Source: JACKCR01 sp041390305
GTDB taxonomy: Bacteria; Eisenbacteria; RBG-16-71-46; CAIMUX01
Length of the DNA stretch: 64,000 nt
Reading direction: 5' to 3'
Assembly (NCBI GenBank): GCA_041390305.1
Contig: JAWKQE010000022.1
Location: forward strand, 37,220 to 101,219
The position numbers were made by a program, and so were the translations under genes. Below the pieces are notes generated by a model. The model searched no databases. It was not told the origin of the DNA and saw nothing but the letters and a program-made list of their open reading frames with translations. Numbering within the stretch: the first letter of the stretch is position 1; each line of letters opens with the position of its first letter. This document shows positions 19,774 through 28,210 of this stretch, piece after piece.

Positions 19774-20802
19774 GTGAACGACGTGATCCGGCGAATCCAG
19801 CAATCGGCGAACGATCCGAACCTCCTCGCGAAGCTCGTCGCGCTTTCCGGGACCGACCTCCAGTCGCTACTCATGGAGGTCTACCGCCAGAAGACCGCGC
19901 GGCTCACGCCCAGCGACGTCCTCCGCGACTACACGACGAACCGGTTCACGAAGCCGACGCCACTCCCGCCGAAGGGCTTCGCTCGTGTCGAGCGAATCAC
20001 ACATCCGATGTTGGATGCCGCCGGATTCCAGACGCTCGAACTCGCGCCGCTCGCTCCGCTCGGCTCCAGCTCCGCACCCGCCACGGTCAGCCAGAACAAG
20101 GTCGTCTCCGCACTGCGCGGTGAGGTGGTGTCCGATCCGACGAACGTGCTCGTGCTCGAAGCGGCGAGGCGGCGCCGCGAGCGACTCGCCATCGATCCGC
20201 GCGACTCCGTTCCGGTGAAGCTCGCGGCCAACCACCGGGTCACGCGCGTGTTCTCCGGAGTCGACGAGCGGCACTTCGCGCACTTCCGGATTCTCGGACT
20301 CGTCACCGCGGGCCGCGATCCGGGAGACCGTGCGTTCGAGGAGGACGCGCTCGCGTCCCATCTGTCTCTGCACGTAGGGGTCGTGCTCGCGGCGACGGGA
20401 CTGGAGCCGAGCGCGGTCGAGATCTCGCTCACACCGCTCGACGAGGGCGCGTTCGGACAACGCGTCGAAGCATGGGCATCGGAACTCAGTGGAACCGCCG
20501 AAGACGGAACCGCCGGCCGCGGATTCACGGGCGACGAAGCCACCGGCAACGGAACCGCCGGCCAGGGGAGGCCAACGATCCCTCCCGGCGTCCGCATCCG
20601 GATCGACCGAGAGCGGTCGACCGGGCGCGGCTACTACGAGAGCTTCTGCTTCAAGATCCACGCCGACCACCCCGAGCACGGCCGGATGGAGTTCTCGGAC
20701 GGCGGGTGCGTCGGCTGGACCCGTGACCTTCTTGGATCGAAGAAGGAGCGATGCTTCATCAGCGGGACGGGAATCGACCGACTCGTACTGGTCCGCGGAT
20801 AG
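19774..20802 (+). CDS. Conserved-looking cytosolic protein of unknown function
   Basis: 342 residues from GTG 19774, supported by 'aaggag' nine bases upstream and by loss of coding character before it. There is no signal peptide or membrane segment. Ordered blocks include 'SGTDLQSLLMEVYRQKTARL', 'PSDVLRDYTTNRFTKP', 'PLAPLGSSSAPATVSQNKVV', 'DPTNVLVLEAARRRR' and 'HFRILGLVTAGRD', which read like a conserved enzyme or tRNA-synthetase-like fold but match nothing I can name. Residues about 232-262 are a Gly/Thr/Glu-rich insert ('GTAEDGTAGRGFTGDEATG') that looks like a variable loop. The C-terminus 'DRLVLVRG' fits a compact alpha/beta end. Function not assigned. Confidence 0.75.
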   Translation: MNDVIRRIQQSANDPNLLAKLVALSGTDLQSLLMEVYRQKTARLTPSDVLRDYTTNRFTKPTPLPPKGFARVERITHPMLDAAGFQTLELAPLAPLGSSSAPATVSQNKVVSALRGEVVSDPTNVLVLEAARRRRERLAIDPRDSVPVKLAANHRVTRVFSGVDERHFAHFRILGLVTAGRDPGDRAFEEDALASHLSLHVGVVLAATGLEPSAVEISLTPLDEGAFGQRVEAWASELSGTAEDGTAGRGFTGDEATGNGTAGQGRPTIPPGVRIRIDRERSTGRGYYESFCFKIHADHPEHGRMEFSDGGCVGWTRDLLGSKKERCFISGTGIDRLVLVRG

Positions 20803-20815
20803 ATCCGCGCGGACG
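20791..20815 (+). terminator. Hairpin at the stop codon of the 19774 gene
   Basis: An inverted repeat (7 bp exact, 20794-20800 with 20803-20809, extendable by a bulged outer stem) spans the TAG. It lies in the convergent gap with the lipoprotein gene. No T-run, so low confidence as a terminator. Confidence 0.35.
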
Positions 20816-20909
20816 GCGGACTCGCGACGAGGCAGCAGCCCGGCCACGTCCCGGCTTCGACCCGAACTCGGCAGGTTCTGCGCTGCGAGACGGCAAGGGA
20901 GACGTAGGA

Positions 20910-22648
20910 CTACGGTCCCTCAGCCACAACGACGGCAATGTTCGTCGAGGGAACACCGTCTACCGCACCAAAAGCCCCACCTAGATACACCGCCCCCTGG
21001 AACGACGCTGCCACCTCGATCCCGTCCCGGTCCGTTAGGCCGATCTCCCGGAGATCCGACCCATTCTCGAGCAGATACACCATGTTCTTGGTCGCGAGAG
21101 CGAGGTCGTCACCCAGTCGACCCGCACCACGTAGGCGACTCGGGGTTCGGAATGTATCCGTCCAGACTCCATCACGACGAACGGTGACGCCGCGCCCCGA
21201 TCCCCAGGTGCTCCCGGCGCCCCAGTCCATGACGACGTCGTTCCCGACTACGGCAAGGAACTCGACCCACGATCCGCAGAGGTCACACGGCATGCAAGGA
21301 AGCTCATGTCCGGGCTCCCAACTCTCCCCGTCGTAGACATCCACGAAGTCGTCGTCGGGACAGGTGCCCGGCCGCGTCAGTGTGCCCCACGCCCAGAGTT
21401 GCCTTGGTCCGGGAGTGAGAAGGCGATAGTAGAACGAGTAGTGCGTGCGCGAGGTACTGCCCATCGAGGTCCACTCGTCATCGGCCCAACGCCACGCAAG
21501 TCGATATGCGCGGCTCGTCGTGACGAGTGCGACGGGGTCTCCACCGAACATCAACGCATCCTCTGAGCCATCGGGAGCGTCGAGAAGGAACTCCCAGCCG
21601 TCGCCATCCCAGCGATAGAAACCGCTCTCCGCCCCTGTCGCGTACAACGTACCGTTGTCGACCTGGACGCGCTGTGTTCCGATCGGTACCACCGCCATCG
21701 CCACCCACCCGGATCCATCCCACGCGGCGATTCCGGGCGATGGCATCGCTCCGATTGCACTGAAGTCCCCGGTCACGATGAGCTGCTCACCGAATGCCAC
21801 CAGGCCCGTCACTTGCCCGTTCGGCGCGTTTTCCGGACGGAACCAGGCCTGCCAGATCTCATCGCGCACGCGAACATGCAACTCGCCGGATTCGTGGACC
21901 ACGATGCCGTCGCGCAGCAGTTCCAGGCGGATCGACGTAGCCCCAGCCTCCAATGCGTCCAATCGGAGCGTCCAGTCGTCATTCACATCGAGGGTCGCTT
22001 CCACTACGCCTGCGGGCGTCGCGGTGGCACGGATCGAGATCCCGGAACCGAGGCGTACCGGATCGATCACGAGCGACTGCGCATCGAGCAGCGACACGAC
22101 GAGCTGTTCTTTCCAGCCCGCCTGGACATCGATCGGGGCTTCCGGGTCACCGCCTAGGTCATAGATCCAGCCCGTGCCGCTCGTCAGACGGATTCCACGG
22201 ACCTCCGCGGAGTAGACGTGGACCGGGATCGGAGGCGATTCGTACGCGCCAAAACCGACAGCCTGGCAGCCGATGCGAAGCACTGCCGTCCCCCGATCGA
22301 TTCCGTTCACGCGGATCTCATCCGGATCGGTCCGACCATCGTCAGCTGCGCAGCCGAGACGTCGAGGATGGCATCCCACGTGCGATCCTCGCCCGCACCG
22401 GCCACCCAGTTCAGTTCGACTCGGAAGGCCGCCGAATCAGCGATCCCAACGGACACGGCCCCAAAGACCTCTCCGTCGATCACCGTTGCAGCGATTCGTT
22501 GGGATCCGGCGTAGTAGACCGTCAGGCCGGACGCGGCCGCCTGTTCGCTCGGCGGCGAAGTCGTCTCGTCGGAAGAGCATCCGGCACTCGCGACCAGGGC
22601 GATGCAGCAAACGAGAACAGGGAGGCGGAGGGAGAAGAAGGAGTGCAT
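20910..22648 (-). CDS. Lipoprotein with propeller-like repeats, one frameshift near 22330
   Basis: ATG 22648 follows 'ggaga' and opens a lipoprotein signal (MHSFFSLRLPVLVCCIALVASAGC, lipobox ASAGC). The frame closes at about 22307, while the rest continues in another frame from 'DPDEIRVNGIDRG' to the stop at 20910. Loss of one C near 22330 joins 'SAAQLTMVG' to 'PDPDEIRVNG', giving about 580 residues. The N-terminal half looks like stacked beta-sandwiches; the C-terminal half has blocks such as 'GEQLIVTGDFSAIGAMPSPGI', 'YVTGAESGF'-like and 'GAVYLGGAFGAVDGVPSTNIA', the pattern of kelch/'domain of unknown trust'-type propellers in secreted FCB proteins. Probably a surface lipoprotein. Either a sequence error or a recent pseudogene; the clean downstream frame favours error. 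Confidence 0.75.
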
Positions 22649-22750
22649 AAAATCTCCGATTGCTCGCGCGTGGGATGGACTCGCGTCCATGTCTCCTCAG
22701 GGCCGGCGCTGTAGCAATCGGTCGATATCGCATCCTCAAGGTCCGTCGAG

Positions 22751-22780
22751 AGTATACCGCGGTGGGTTATACGCAGTCCA
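22751..22780 (-). promoter_or_regulatory. Possible promoter for the propeller lipoprotein
   Basis: Minus strand: -35 TGGACT (22775-22780), 18-base spacer, -10 TATACT (22751-22756), about 100 bases before the ATG at 22648. Confidence 0.4.
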
Positions 22781-22878
22781 GCTTCTGCTCGGGCCTGGCC
22801 TCCGCTCGGAACCGCGGAGTGCGGGGCGACCAGTACGAAAGGGCAACGAGAACGGAGGGACGAACGGCCAGGAGGTCC

Positions 22879-23745
22879 CTAGAACTCCTCGAGCCGCGTC
22901 ACGACGATCCCCTCGAACCGGCCCACCCGTTCGAGGTACGTCTTGAGCGCCACCCGCACGACGCCCGCTTCTTCGTAGATCCCGGGCAGCGGTTTCATCG
23001 CGGCGTGGATCAGGTCGACCGAGCCCTGGCGGGCGTCGATGAAGCCGACGTGGTGGATCCGGGTCTCCCGGCCGTCGTCGACCGAGTCCGGCGGACGCTT
23101 CGCCTCGCCGACGAACCAGACCATGTCACCGGTTCTGAGCTCGCGGTAGGGGATGTCCTTGGTCGGAATGAAGGTGATGTCGCCGGACTTCTCGAGGCCC
23201 GCTCCGAGCGTGGCCGTGACGTCCTGCCCCCAGATCCCGCTCGCGATCATGTCCTCGGAGTACTCGAGGTGGGACGGGTCTTCATAGTCGACCTTGCCGT
23301 CCGCGGCGACCGCGCGCTCCACCGAGGCTCCGTAAAAGCGAGTCCCGAACGCGAACTGGACGGCCTCCTCGGCCGTAGTCGAGCGTGCGAGTTCGGTGAC
23401 GCGGTAGAGGAAGAGGATGCAGTCGGTGGCGAAGTCCTGGCAGAGACGACCCTGGGCCACGTAGCCCTGGGCGTCGAGCCCGAAGACGTAGCGGCTCCGG
23501 CCGAGTTCGCGGAACCAGTTCGCCCAGGACGCGATCCGCTCGCCCAAGGGGAGATCCGCGAAGAGCCCCATGGCGGCATCGAGGCGGCCCGAGTCGACGA
23601 CATAGGGTTGGTCGAGATTCATGCGGACCATCTTGTCGAACCGCTCGAGCAGCGGGTCGGCTTCCTGGCCGCGTACTGGCGCAATCATGCTCACTCCCAC
23701 GACGGCCCAGATGAGGCCCCGTACGATGGTCGACCGTGTCCGCAT
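22879..23745 (-). CDS. Exported NlpC/P60-like (DUF1460-type) protein
   Basis: 288 residues from ATG 23745 with 'agggag' upstream and a signal peptide (RGLIWAVVGVSMIAPVRGQ, cut near 27). 'GRLCQDFATDCILFLYRVTEL' carries a candidate nucleophile Cys in the 'TDC' context typical of DUF1460 and NlpC/P60 folds, and 'RIHHVGFIDARQGSVDLIHA' supplies the candidate His. 'RELRTGDMVWFVG' matches the strand before the His in papain-like cell-wall peptidases. A role in peptidoglycan amidase or peptidase activity in the periplasm is inferred; no neighbour confirms it. The family assignment rests on motif spacing only. Confidence 0.6.
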   Translation of the reverse strand: MRTRSTIVRGLIWAVVGVSMIAPVRGQEADPLLERFDKMVRMNLDQPYVVDSGRLDAAMGLFADLPLGERIASWANWFRELGRSRYVFGLDAQGYVAQGRLCQDFATDCILFLYRVTELARSTTAEEAVQFAFGTRFYGASVERAVAADGKVDYEDPSHLEYSEDMIASGIWGQDVTATLGAGLEKSGDITFIPTKDIPYRELRTGDMVWFVGEAKRPPDSVDDGRETRIHHVGFIDARQGSVDLIHAAMKPLPGIYEEAGVVRVALKTYLERVGRFEGIVVTRLEEF

Positions 23746-23881
23746 CCTACTCCCTGGTGAGGTGAGAGACCGCCTTCGTCCCCACCCAACTAGAACTCCG
23801 CCCGACGGTCCCCCGTTCCCGCCTTCGGAAGTCTAGCGCCCCCGGAGGTCCGTCGCCACCGCGCCCGGACGCCTGGGGGTC

Positions 23882-23963
23882 CGGCACCGGCTTGCCCGAC
23901 ACGACGGCTTCGGCAACGGACCCGGCACCGGCCTGCCCGGCACCACGGCTTCGGCGACGGATC
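23882..23963. repeat. Two near-tandem copies of a 41-bp GC-rich unit
   Basis: Units begin at 23882 and 23923 with only a few differences. They lie in the 236-base gap between the DUF1460-like gene and the end of the vault-like gene, just before its stop codon. No coding role is apparent. Confidence 0.7.
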
Positions 23964-23981
23964 CGCCCCTTGGAGCCCCAG

Positions 23982-25220
23982 CTACGCGGTCTGCTCCTTC
24001 TGCGAGGACAGAGGCTCGTGCAGGTGGAGGCGGGTCCCCTCCGATCCGGCCCCCTCGACCCGGATCAGGCGGTCCGGCTCCCGGCTCTGCGCCACGAGAT
24101 AGCGGGTCAGGTCGACGCCCATCTCCCCGAGGGACTGGATGTACTTCGCTTCCTCGAGGTTGAGGGCGGAAGTATGGACGAGGGCGAGGCCGTCGAGCTC
24201 CTTCTTGGATGCGACTGCGAGCCTGTGGTCGTCCTCCCGCTCCCGCCGCGCCGACTCCCCGGCCAGGCGCTTCATCGCCTGCTCGTGCTCGACCCGTGCC
24301 CGCTCGAGCGCTCTCTGCTCCTCGGAGCGGGCGGCTTCCCGCGAGAGACGGAGGTCCGCCAGCTCCTGCTCCTGCCGCTCCGTTTCCGCCTGGAGCTGGA
24401 GCGCGGTGCGGGCTTCGATCGCCTGGTCGTGCATGTTCTGGAGGGTTTCGCTCGCTTCGTAGCCCCGGTAGACCACCTTCGCGACCCGGTAGCCGATCCG
24501 GCTCGCCCGCGCGGTGAGGTTCGCGTAGGACTCGATCTCGTTGAGCTTCTCCGTCTCCCGTTTGAACGTCTCGAACGGACGACTCGCGGCGAAGTAGATC
24601 ATGTCCGCCGTCACCGCGTTGAGGAAGTCCGCGATCGGGTCGTGGGTCTGGTCGAGCATCTGCTCCACGTCGACCAGTTCGAAGAACACCATCAGCTGCA
24701 CGATGAGGAGCGCGTCGTCCGCAGTCCGGACGTCCTCCACATCGATGTAGGTCTGATCCGGGATCACGCGGAGTCGCTTGAACTGGAGCGCGTGGGGGAT
24801 CTTCCGCCTCGGATCCTTTGGGTCCGCCCCATGCCATGAGAACTCGTGCAACCACTCCTCGGGAAGCGGCATGTAGACGGAAGGGCCGCGCAGGACGCGC
24901 CTCGACACCTGTCCACCCGACTCCGGACGGTAGATGACGAGCGCTTCGTGGGCATCGATCCGCAGCATGTCGTGAGTCTCGATCGAGTCGTGGAGGACAG
25001 GGTCGTGCCAGACGTCGCACGGGCCGGGGAGGTGCTGCGTCGTTCCATCGCGGAAGCGGACTTTCAGGTACTGATCCGTCTCGGCGGTCGCACGATGCAG
25101 GTCCTGCACGATCTGTCCCCACAGGAGGAGACGGTCCGGCCCATCCACGTATCGGACCTTCCCATCGTTGCTCCAGATGGCGACGCGCTGTCCCGATCGA
25201 ACGGTTCGTGTGCCGATCAT
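23982..25220 (-). CDS. SPFH / major-vault-protein-like coiled-coil protein
   Basis: 412 residues from ATG 25220 with 'aaggagg' nine bases upstream. Residues 1-130 contain beta-rich repeats ('GQRVAIWSNDGKVRYVDGPD', 'LPGPCDVWHDPVLHDSI', 'IDAHEALVIYR') reminiscent of vault-protein repeats. Residues about 135-270 form a band-7/shoulder-like domain ('YIDVEDVRTADDALLIVQLM', 'DFLNAVTADMIYFAASRPFE'), followed by a long charged coiled coil (about 270-345) rich in Glu, Arg and Gln. There is no signal peptide or membrane helix, so it is probably a cytosolic oligomer or shell. It is the second gene of an operon with the Nudix regulator at 25236 (15-base gap), sharing its operator. Function unknown; the fold comparison is by pattern. 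Confidence 0.7.
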   Translation of the reverse strand: MIGTRTVRSGQRVAIWSNDGKVRYVDGPDRLLLWGQIVQDLHRATAETDQYLKVRFRDGTTQHLPGPCDVWHDPVLHDSIETHDMLRIDAHEALVIYRPESGGQVSRRVLRGPSVYMPLPEEWLHEFSWHGADPKDPRRKIPHALQFKRLRVIPDQTYIDVEDVRTADDALLIVQLMVFFELVDVEQMLDQTHDPIADFLNAVTADMIYFAASRPFETFKRETEKLNEIESYANLTARASRIGYRVAKVVYRGYEASETLQNMHDQAIEARTALQLQAETERQEQELADLRLSREAARSEEQRALERARVEHEQAMKRLAGESARREREDDHRLAVASKKELDGLALVHTSALNLEEAKYIQSLGEMGVDLTRYLVAQSREPDRLIRVEGAGSEGTRLHLHEPLSSQKEQTA

Positions 25221-25235
25221 GGTCGAGTCCTCCTT

Positions 25236-25922
25236 TCAGATCTCGAAGAGGAAGCCCTTGCGGGACATCCGGTCATACGCCTTCTTGTCGAATCGATAGA
25301 GACGCGCCGCACGATGGGCGACGTCGGTCTCCACTTCGTCGAGCTCGACCAGCACTTCCATGCCGAGGATCTTCTTCCGGAAGTTCCGCTTGTCGAGTTC
25401 GCGGCCCAGGATCACCTCGTAGAGGTGCTGGAGGCTGCGGAGAGGAAAGCGCTTCGGAAGAAGCTCGAATCCGATCGGCTGATACCTGACCTTTCCCCGC
25501 AGCCGCTCCAGCGCCATTTCGACGATCGCCTCGTGATCGAATGCAAGACGGGGAAGATCGTCGACCTCGAACCATGCCGCCGCCTTGGCGTCGGTGTCGG
25601 GACGGATCGGATGTCCGGAGAGGTTGACGAGGGCGTAGTAGGCGACGCTGACGACGCGATCGCGTGGATCCCGTCCGGGCGCGCCGAAGGTGTAGAGCTG
25701 CTCGAGAAAGGCACCGCGAAGCCCCGTCTCCTCCTCCAGCTCACGCCGCGCCGCTTCCTCCAGGTCCTCGTTCATCTGCACGAACCCGCCGGGAAGGGCC
25801 CAGGAGTTCTCGAATGGTGGAAGGGACCGCTGGATGAGGAGAACCTTCAGCTCTTCGTCGTCGAGGGCGAAGACCACGACGTCGACGGTCAGTGCCGGCC
25901 TCGGAAACTCGTAGCTGTGCAT
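25236..25922 (-). CDS. NrtR-type regulator: Nudix domain plus winged helix
   Basis: 228 residues; ATG 25922 has 'aaggagg' upstream. Residues 8-140 are a Nudix hydrolase domain with a complete box: G46, E52, R60-E61, E64-E65 and G67. Residues about 145-228 are the winged-helix part typical of NrtR ('LLPKRFPLRSLQHLYEVILGR', 'ELDKRNFRKKILGM', 'HRAARLYRFDKKAYDRM'). NrtR proteins sense ADP-ribose or related products and usually repress NAD biosynthesis genes. Many have lost Nudix catalysis; here the box is intact, so hydrolase activity is possible. No NAD gene is adjacent; instead the partner is the vault-like protein. Autoregulation is strongly suggested by the operator over its promoter. Confidence 0.88.
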   Translation of the reverse strand: MHSYEFPRPALTVDVVVFALDDEELKVLLIQRSLPPFENSWALPGGFVQMNEDLEEAARRELEEETGLRGAFLEQLYTFGAPGRDPRDRVVSVAYYALVNLSGHPIRPDTDAKAAAWFEVDDLPRLAFDHEAIVEMALERLRGKVRYQPIGFELLPKRFPLRSLQHLYEVILGRELDKRNFRKKILGMEVLVELDEVETDVAHRAARLYRFDKKAYDRMSRKGFLFEI

Positions 25923-25930
25923 CTCGCCTC

Positions 25931-25976
25931 CTTAGTGTTGTCAACACACTTAGTATCGTGTCAGGACAACACTAAG
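25931..25976 (-). promoter_or_regulatory. Palindromic operator of the nrtR-like operon
   Basis: Exact 12-bp inverted repeats at 25931-25942 and 25965-25976 are separated by 22 bases. The inner part of the left arm also forms GTGTTG-t-CAACAC (25935-25947). The arms flank the -10 and touch the -35 of the promoter at 25952-25980, and the left arm ends nine bases before the ATG. This is the layout of a repressor site read by the gene's own product. Confidence 0.8.
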
Positions 25977-25980
25977 TAAA
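25952..25980 (-). promoter_or_regulatory. Promoter inside the operator
   Basis: Minus strand: -35 TTTACT (25975-25980), 17-base spacer, -10 GATACT (25952-25957). Predicted transcription start near 25945 gives a leader of only about 20 bases carrying the ribosome-binding site. Confidence 0.6.
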
Positions 25981-25982
25981 GA

Positions 25983-26206
25983 GTTTGTTTCGAGAGAAAC
26001 GCGAATTCGCCATAAGTTCAGACGTGTGAACATCTTGCGATGCCATCTCATCGGCGCGCATCCTCGTCCGGCAGCACGAGAAACGTAGTTCCCGTTCCTG
26101 GCGGCTACCTGAGCAGCCCCCGGTTCCGGGAGAAAAACCGCCTGGCTCGCGGGTCGACGCCCTGCGGGTGGGTCGACGGCCGGGGCTCATCCGCTATGAT
26201 CCGCCG
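25983..26206. other. Divergent gap with small inverted repeats
   Basis: GTTTC-gaga-GAAAC at 25987-26000 and GTTCA-n6-TGAAC at 26016-26031 lie between the nrtR operator and the GT-C gene. They could be further regulator half-sites, but the spacing and sequence differ from the main operator. Confidence 0.3.
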
Positions 26207-27586
26207 ATGCGGAAGAACACGGTCATCGCCCTGGTCCTCTATCTCCTCCTCCGCTGGGTGCTCGCCACCCAGCCGGGGTACGTCTACGACGTCAAGCTCT
26301 ACAAGAACTGGGCACTCTATGCCGCCCGCGATGGAGTCGAGGAGATCTACTCGCAGCAGTCCGGGATGGACTACCCACCGCTCTACGCCTACATCCTCTA
26401 TCCACTCGGCAAGATTTACCTGAGCGCGGTTCCGGAAGCCGCGAGCGCCCTCGACGAGAACAAGCTGCTCGACTCCCCCACCTTGACCGTCCTCGTCAAG
26501 CTGCCGTGCATCCTCTTCGACCTCCTCATCGCGGGGCTTCTCGCGCTCTGGGTACGAAGGCGAGCCGTGATCGATGGACAGGGAGACCGCTGGACGCGGC
26601 TCCTCCCCTGGTTCTATCTCCTCAATCCCGTCGTGCTCTTCGACAGCGCGTACTGGGGACAGCCGGACGCGATTCACAGCGCACTCACCCTGGCCGCGTT
26701 TCTCTGGCTCGGTTGGGGACGGTCCGCCTGGCCCTCCTGGGTGCTCCTCACGCTCGCCACGCTGATGAAGCCACTCGGAGCCCCGTTCTTCCCGCTCCTC
26801 GGCGTCATCAGTCTCGTGCGGCACGGGTTCCGCTCGACCTTCCTCGGCGGACTCGCCGCGATCGCCACCGCGCTCCTCGTATTCGCGCCCTACATCGCGA
26901 CGGGCCGGATGGACGAGACGATCGCCCGCGTGGTGGGAGACGTCGGCGCGATGTCCTACACGTCGACCAATGCGCACAACCTCTGGTGGGCGATCGGCGG
27001 ATGGCAGAACTCGGAGGTGCCCTGGCTCGGGCCGTTCACCGCGACCCACGTCGCGCTGGCGATCTTCGGAGTCTTCTACCTCGGCGTGCTCCTCGTCGGG
27101 CACCATCTCCATGGACGTGGGTGGACCGTTGCGTCCCTCCTCCCCAAACCCAACTCCGAAGGCGGAATCACGCACCCGCAGATGCTCGGCCTCGCGTTCG
27201 TCGTCGGATTCGGATTCTTCATGATCTCGACGCACATGCACGAGAACCACATGTTCATCGTGGTGCCCCTCCTCGCCCCACTCACGGCCCTTCCCGGACC
27301 CAGGCAACGCTGGATCCGTGGGATGTTCCTCGCCGCGACCGTCGGCTGCTTTCTCAACCTCGTTCTCCACGACGTGGACCTGTCCAAGCAGGAGGTGCCC
27401 CGGCTCGCATTCCTCATGGCGGGTGGACAGAGCGGCGTCATGAACGAACACCTCCACCGACCGTTCTTCGTCGCAGAGCTCTGGGCGATCCGGTTCTCGC
27501 TCTGGTGGAACCTCGCGCTCTTCGCGGCGGTGCTGATCGAGACGTTCCGGCCGAAGGGGTGGTTGGAGAAGCTGCCTCGGCCGTAG
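26207..27586 (+). CDS. GT-C family membrane glycosyltransferase (mannosyltransferase-like)
   Basis: 459 residues from ATG 26207; upstream codons to 26168 lack a ribosome-binding site. About ten membrane helices. The first lumenal/periplasmic loop carries 'YDVKLYKNWALYAARDGVEE' with an acidic residue in the position of the GT-C catalytic Asp, then 'GMDYPPLYAYILYP' and 'NPVVLFDSAYWGQPDA', motifs shared with polyprenyl-phosphate-sugar-dependent transferases such as the PIG-M/ALG and ArnT-like groups. Such enzymes add a sugar from a lipid carrier to glycolipids, glycans or proteins on the outer face of the inner membrane. It is a single gene, divergent from the nrtR operon. Donor and acceptor are unknown. 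Confidence 0.8.
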   Translation: MRKNTVIALVLYLLLRWVLATQPGYVYDVKLYKNWALYAARDGVEEIYSQQSGMDYPPLYAYILYPLGKIYLSAVPEAASALDENKLLDSPTLTVLVKLPCILFDLLIAGLLALWVRRRAVIDGQGDRWTRLLPWFYLLNPVVLFDSAYWGQPDAIHSALTLAAFLWLGWGRSAWPSWVLLTLATLMKPLGAPFFPLLGVISLVRHGFRSTFLGGLAAIATALLVFAPYIATGRMDETIARVVGDVGAMSYTSTNAHNLWWAIGGWQNSEVPWLGPFTATHVALAIFGVFYLGVLLVGHHLHGRGWTVASLLPKPNSEGGITHPQMLGLAFVVGFGFFMISTHMHENHMFIVVPLLAPLTALPGPRQRWIRGMFLAATVGCFLNLVLHDVDLSKQEVPRLAFLMAGGQSGVMNEHLHRPFFVAELWAIRFSLWWNLALFAAVLIETFRPKGWLEKLPRP

Positions 27587-27633
27587 AGCCGGTCAGGACT
27601 CGAGACTCCTCCCGGACACCCAGTCTGTGTAAG

Positions 27634-28194
27634 ATGGCGTCGGCACCGGGGAGCAGCCACGATGCGAGGTGGAGCTTGCGCCGACTGACCGGACGAACCC
27701 CACTCCCCTGTCTCCGCGCGATCGCGGCGGGCCTCATCACCAGTACCGGCGCCGCGAGTTCCGGCTTAGCGGTCGCGTTGATCGGGCCGTCGACACCGGC
27801 CGTAGCATCACCTGTGACTTACGTTTCGTGGGCGCAGACCCCCAGACCGTACATCCGGATTGCACCGCACATAGGGCTCGAAGACGCCATGGCCGCGATC
27901 GAGGCTGCCCACCGGATCCCTAGCTGTCCGGAACGCCCGGCGGCGTGGTGCGTGTCGACACGCCGAGTCCAGAGGACGAAGCTCGACGGGCCCCTGCCAC
28001 CGCCGCCTGAACCGACGTCAGTCCCCTACTCGGACGACTGGTGGGAGGAAGTCCTGGCGGGTCACTCGCTCGAGGTGTTCGAGGTCGAAGTCACGAACGG
28101 GGACAGACGCACCGGAAACCGGTACTGGCTGCTGAAGGCTGGCCTCACCCCGGTACAGGAAGCGCAGTGGCAGGACATCCGCTGCAGCCACTAG
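27634..28194 (+). CDS. Small exported protein of unknown function
   Basis: 186 residues if started at ATG 27634, which has no good ribosome-binding site. A hydrophobic stretch at about 27-50 ('IAAGLITSTGAASSGLAVALIG') ends in 'PAVASPVT' and looks like an export signal. The rest is short, with two cysteines ('CPERPAAWCVSTRR'), a proline run and a C-terminal 'GNRYWLLKAGLTPVQEAQWQ'. It ends 16 bases before spoVG and may share its transcript. No family recognised. Confidence 0.5.
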   Translation: MASAPGSSHDARWSLRRLTGRTPLPCLRAIAAGLITSTGAASSGLAVALIGPSTPAVASPVTYVSWAQTPRPYIRIAPHIGLEDAMAAIEAAHRIPSCPERPAAWCVSTRRVQRTKLDGPLPPPPEPTSVPYSDDWWEEVLAGHSLEVFEVEVTNGDRRTGNRYWLLKAGLTPVQEAQWQDIRCSH

Positions 28195-28210
28195 AACGGA
28201 GGATGAGAAG

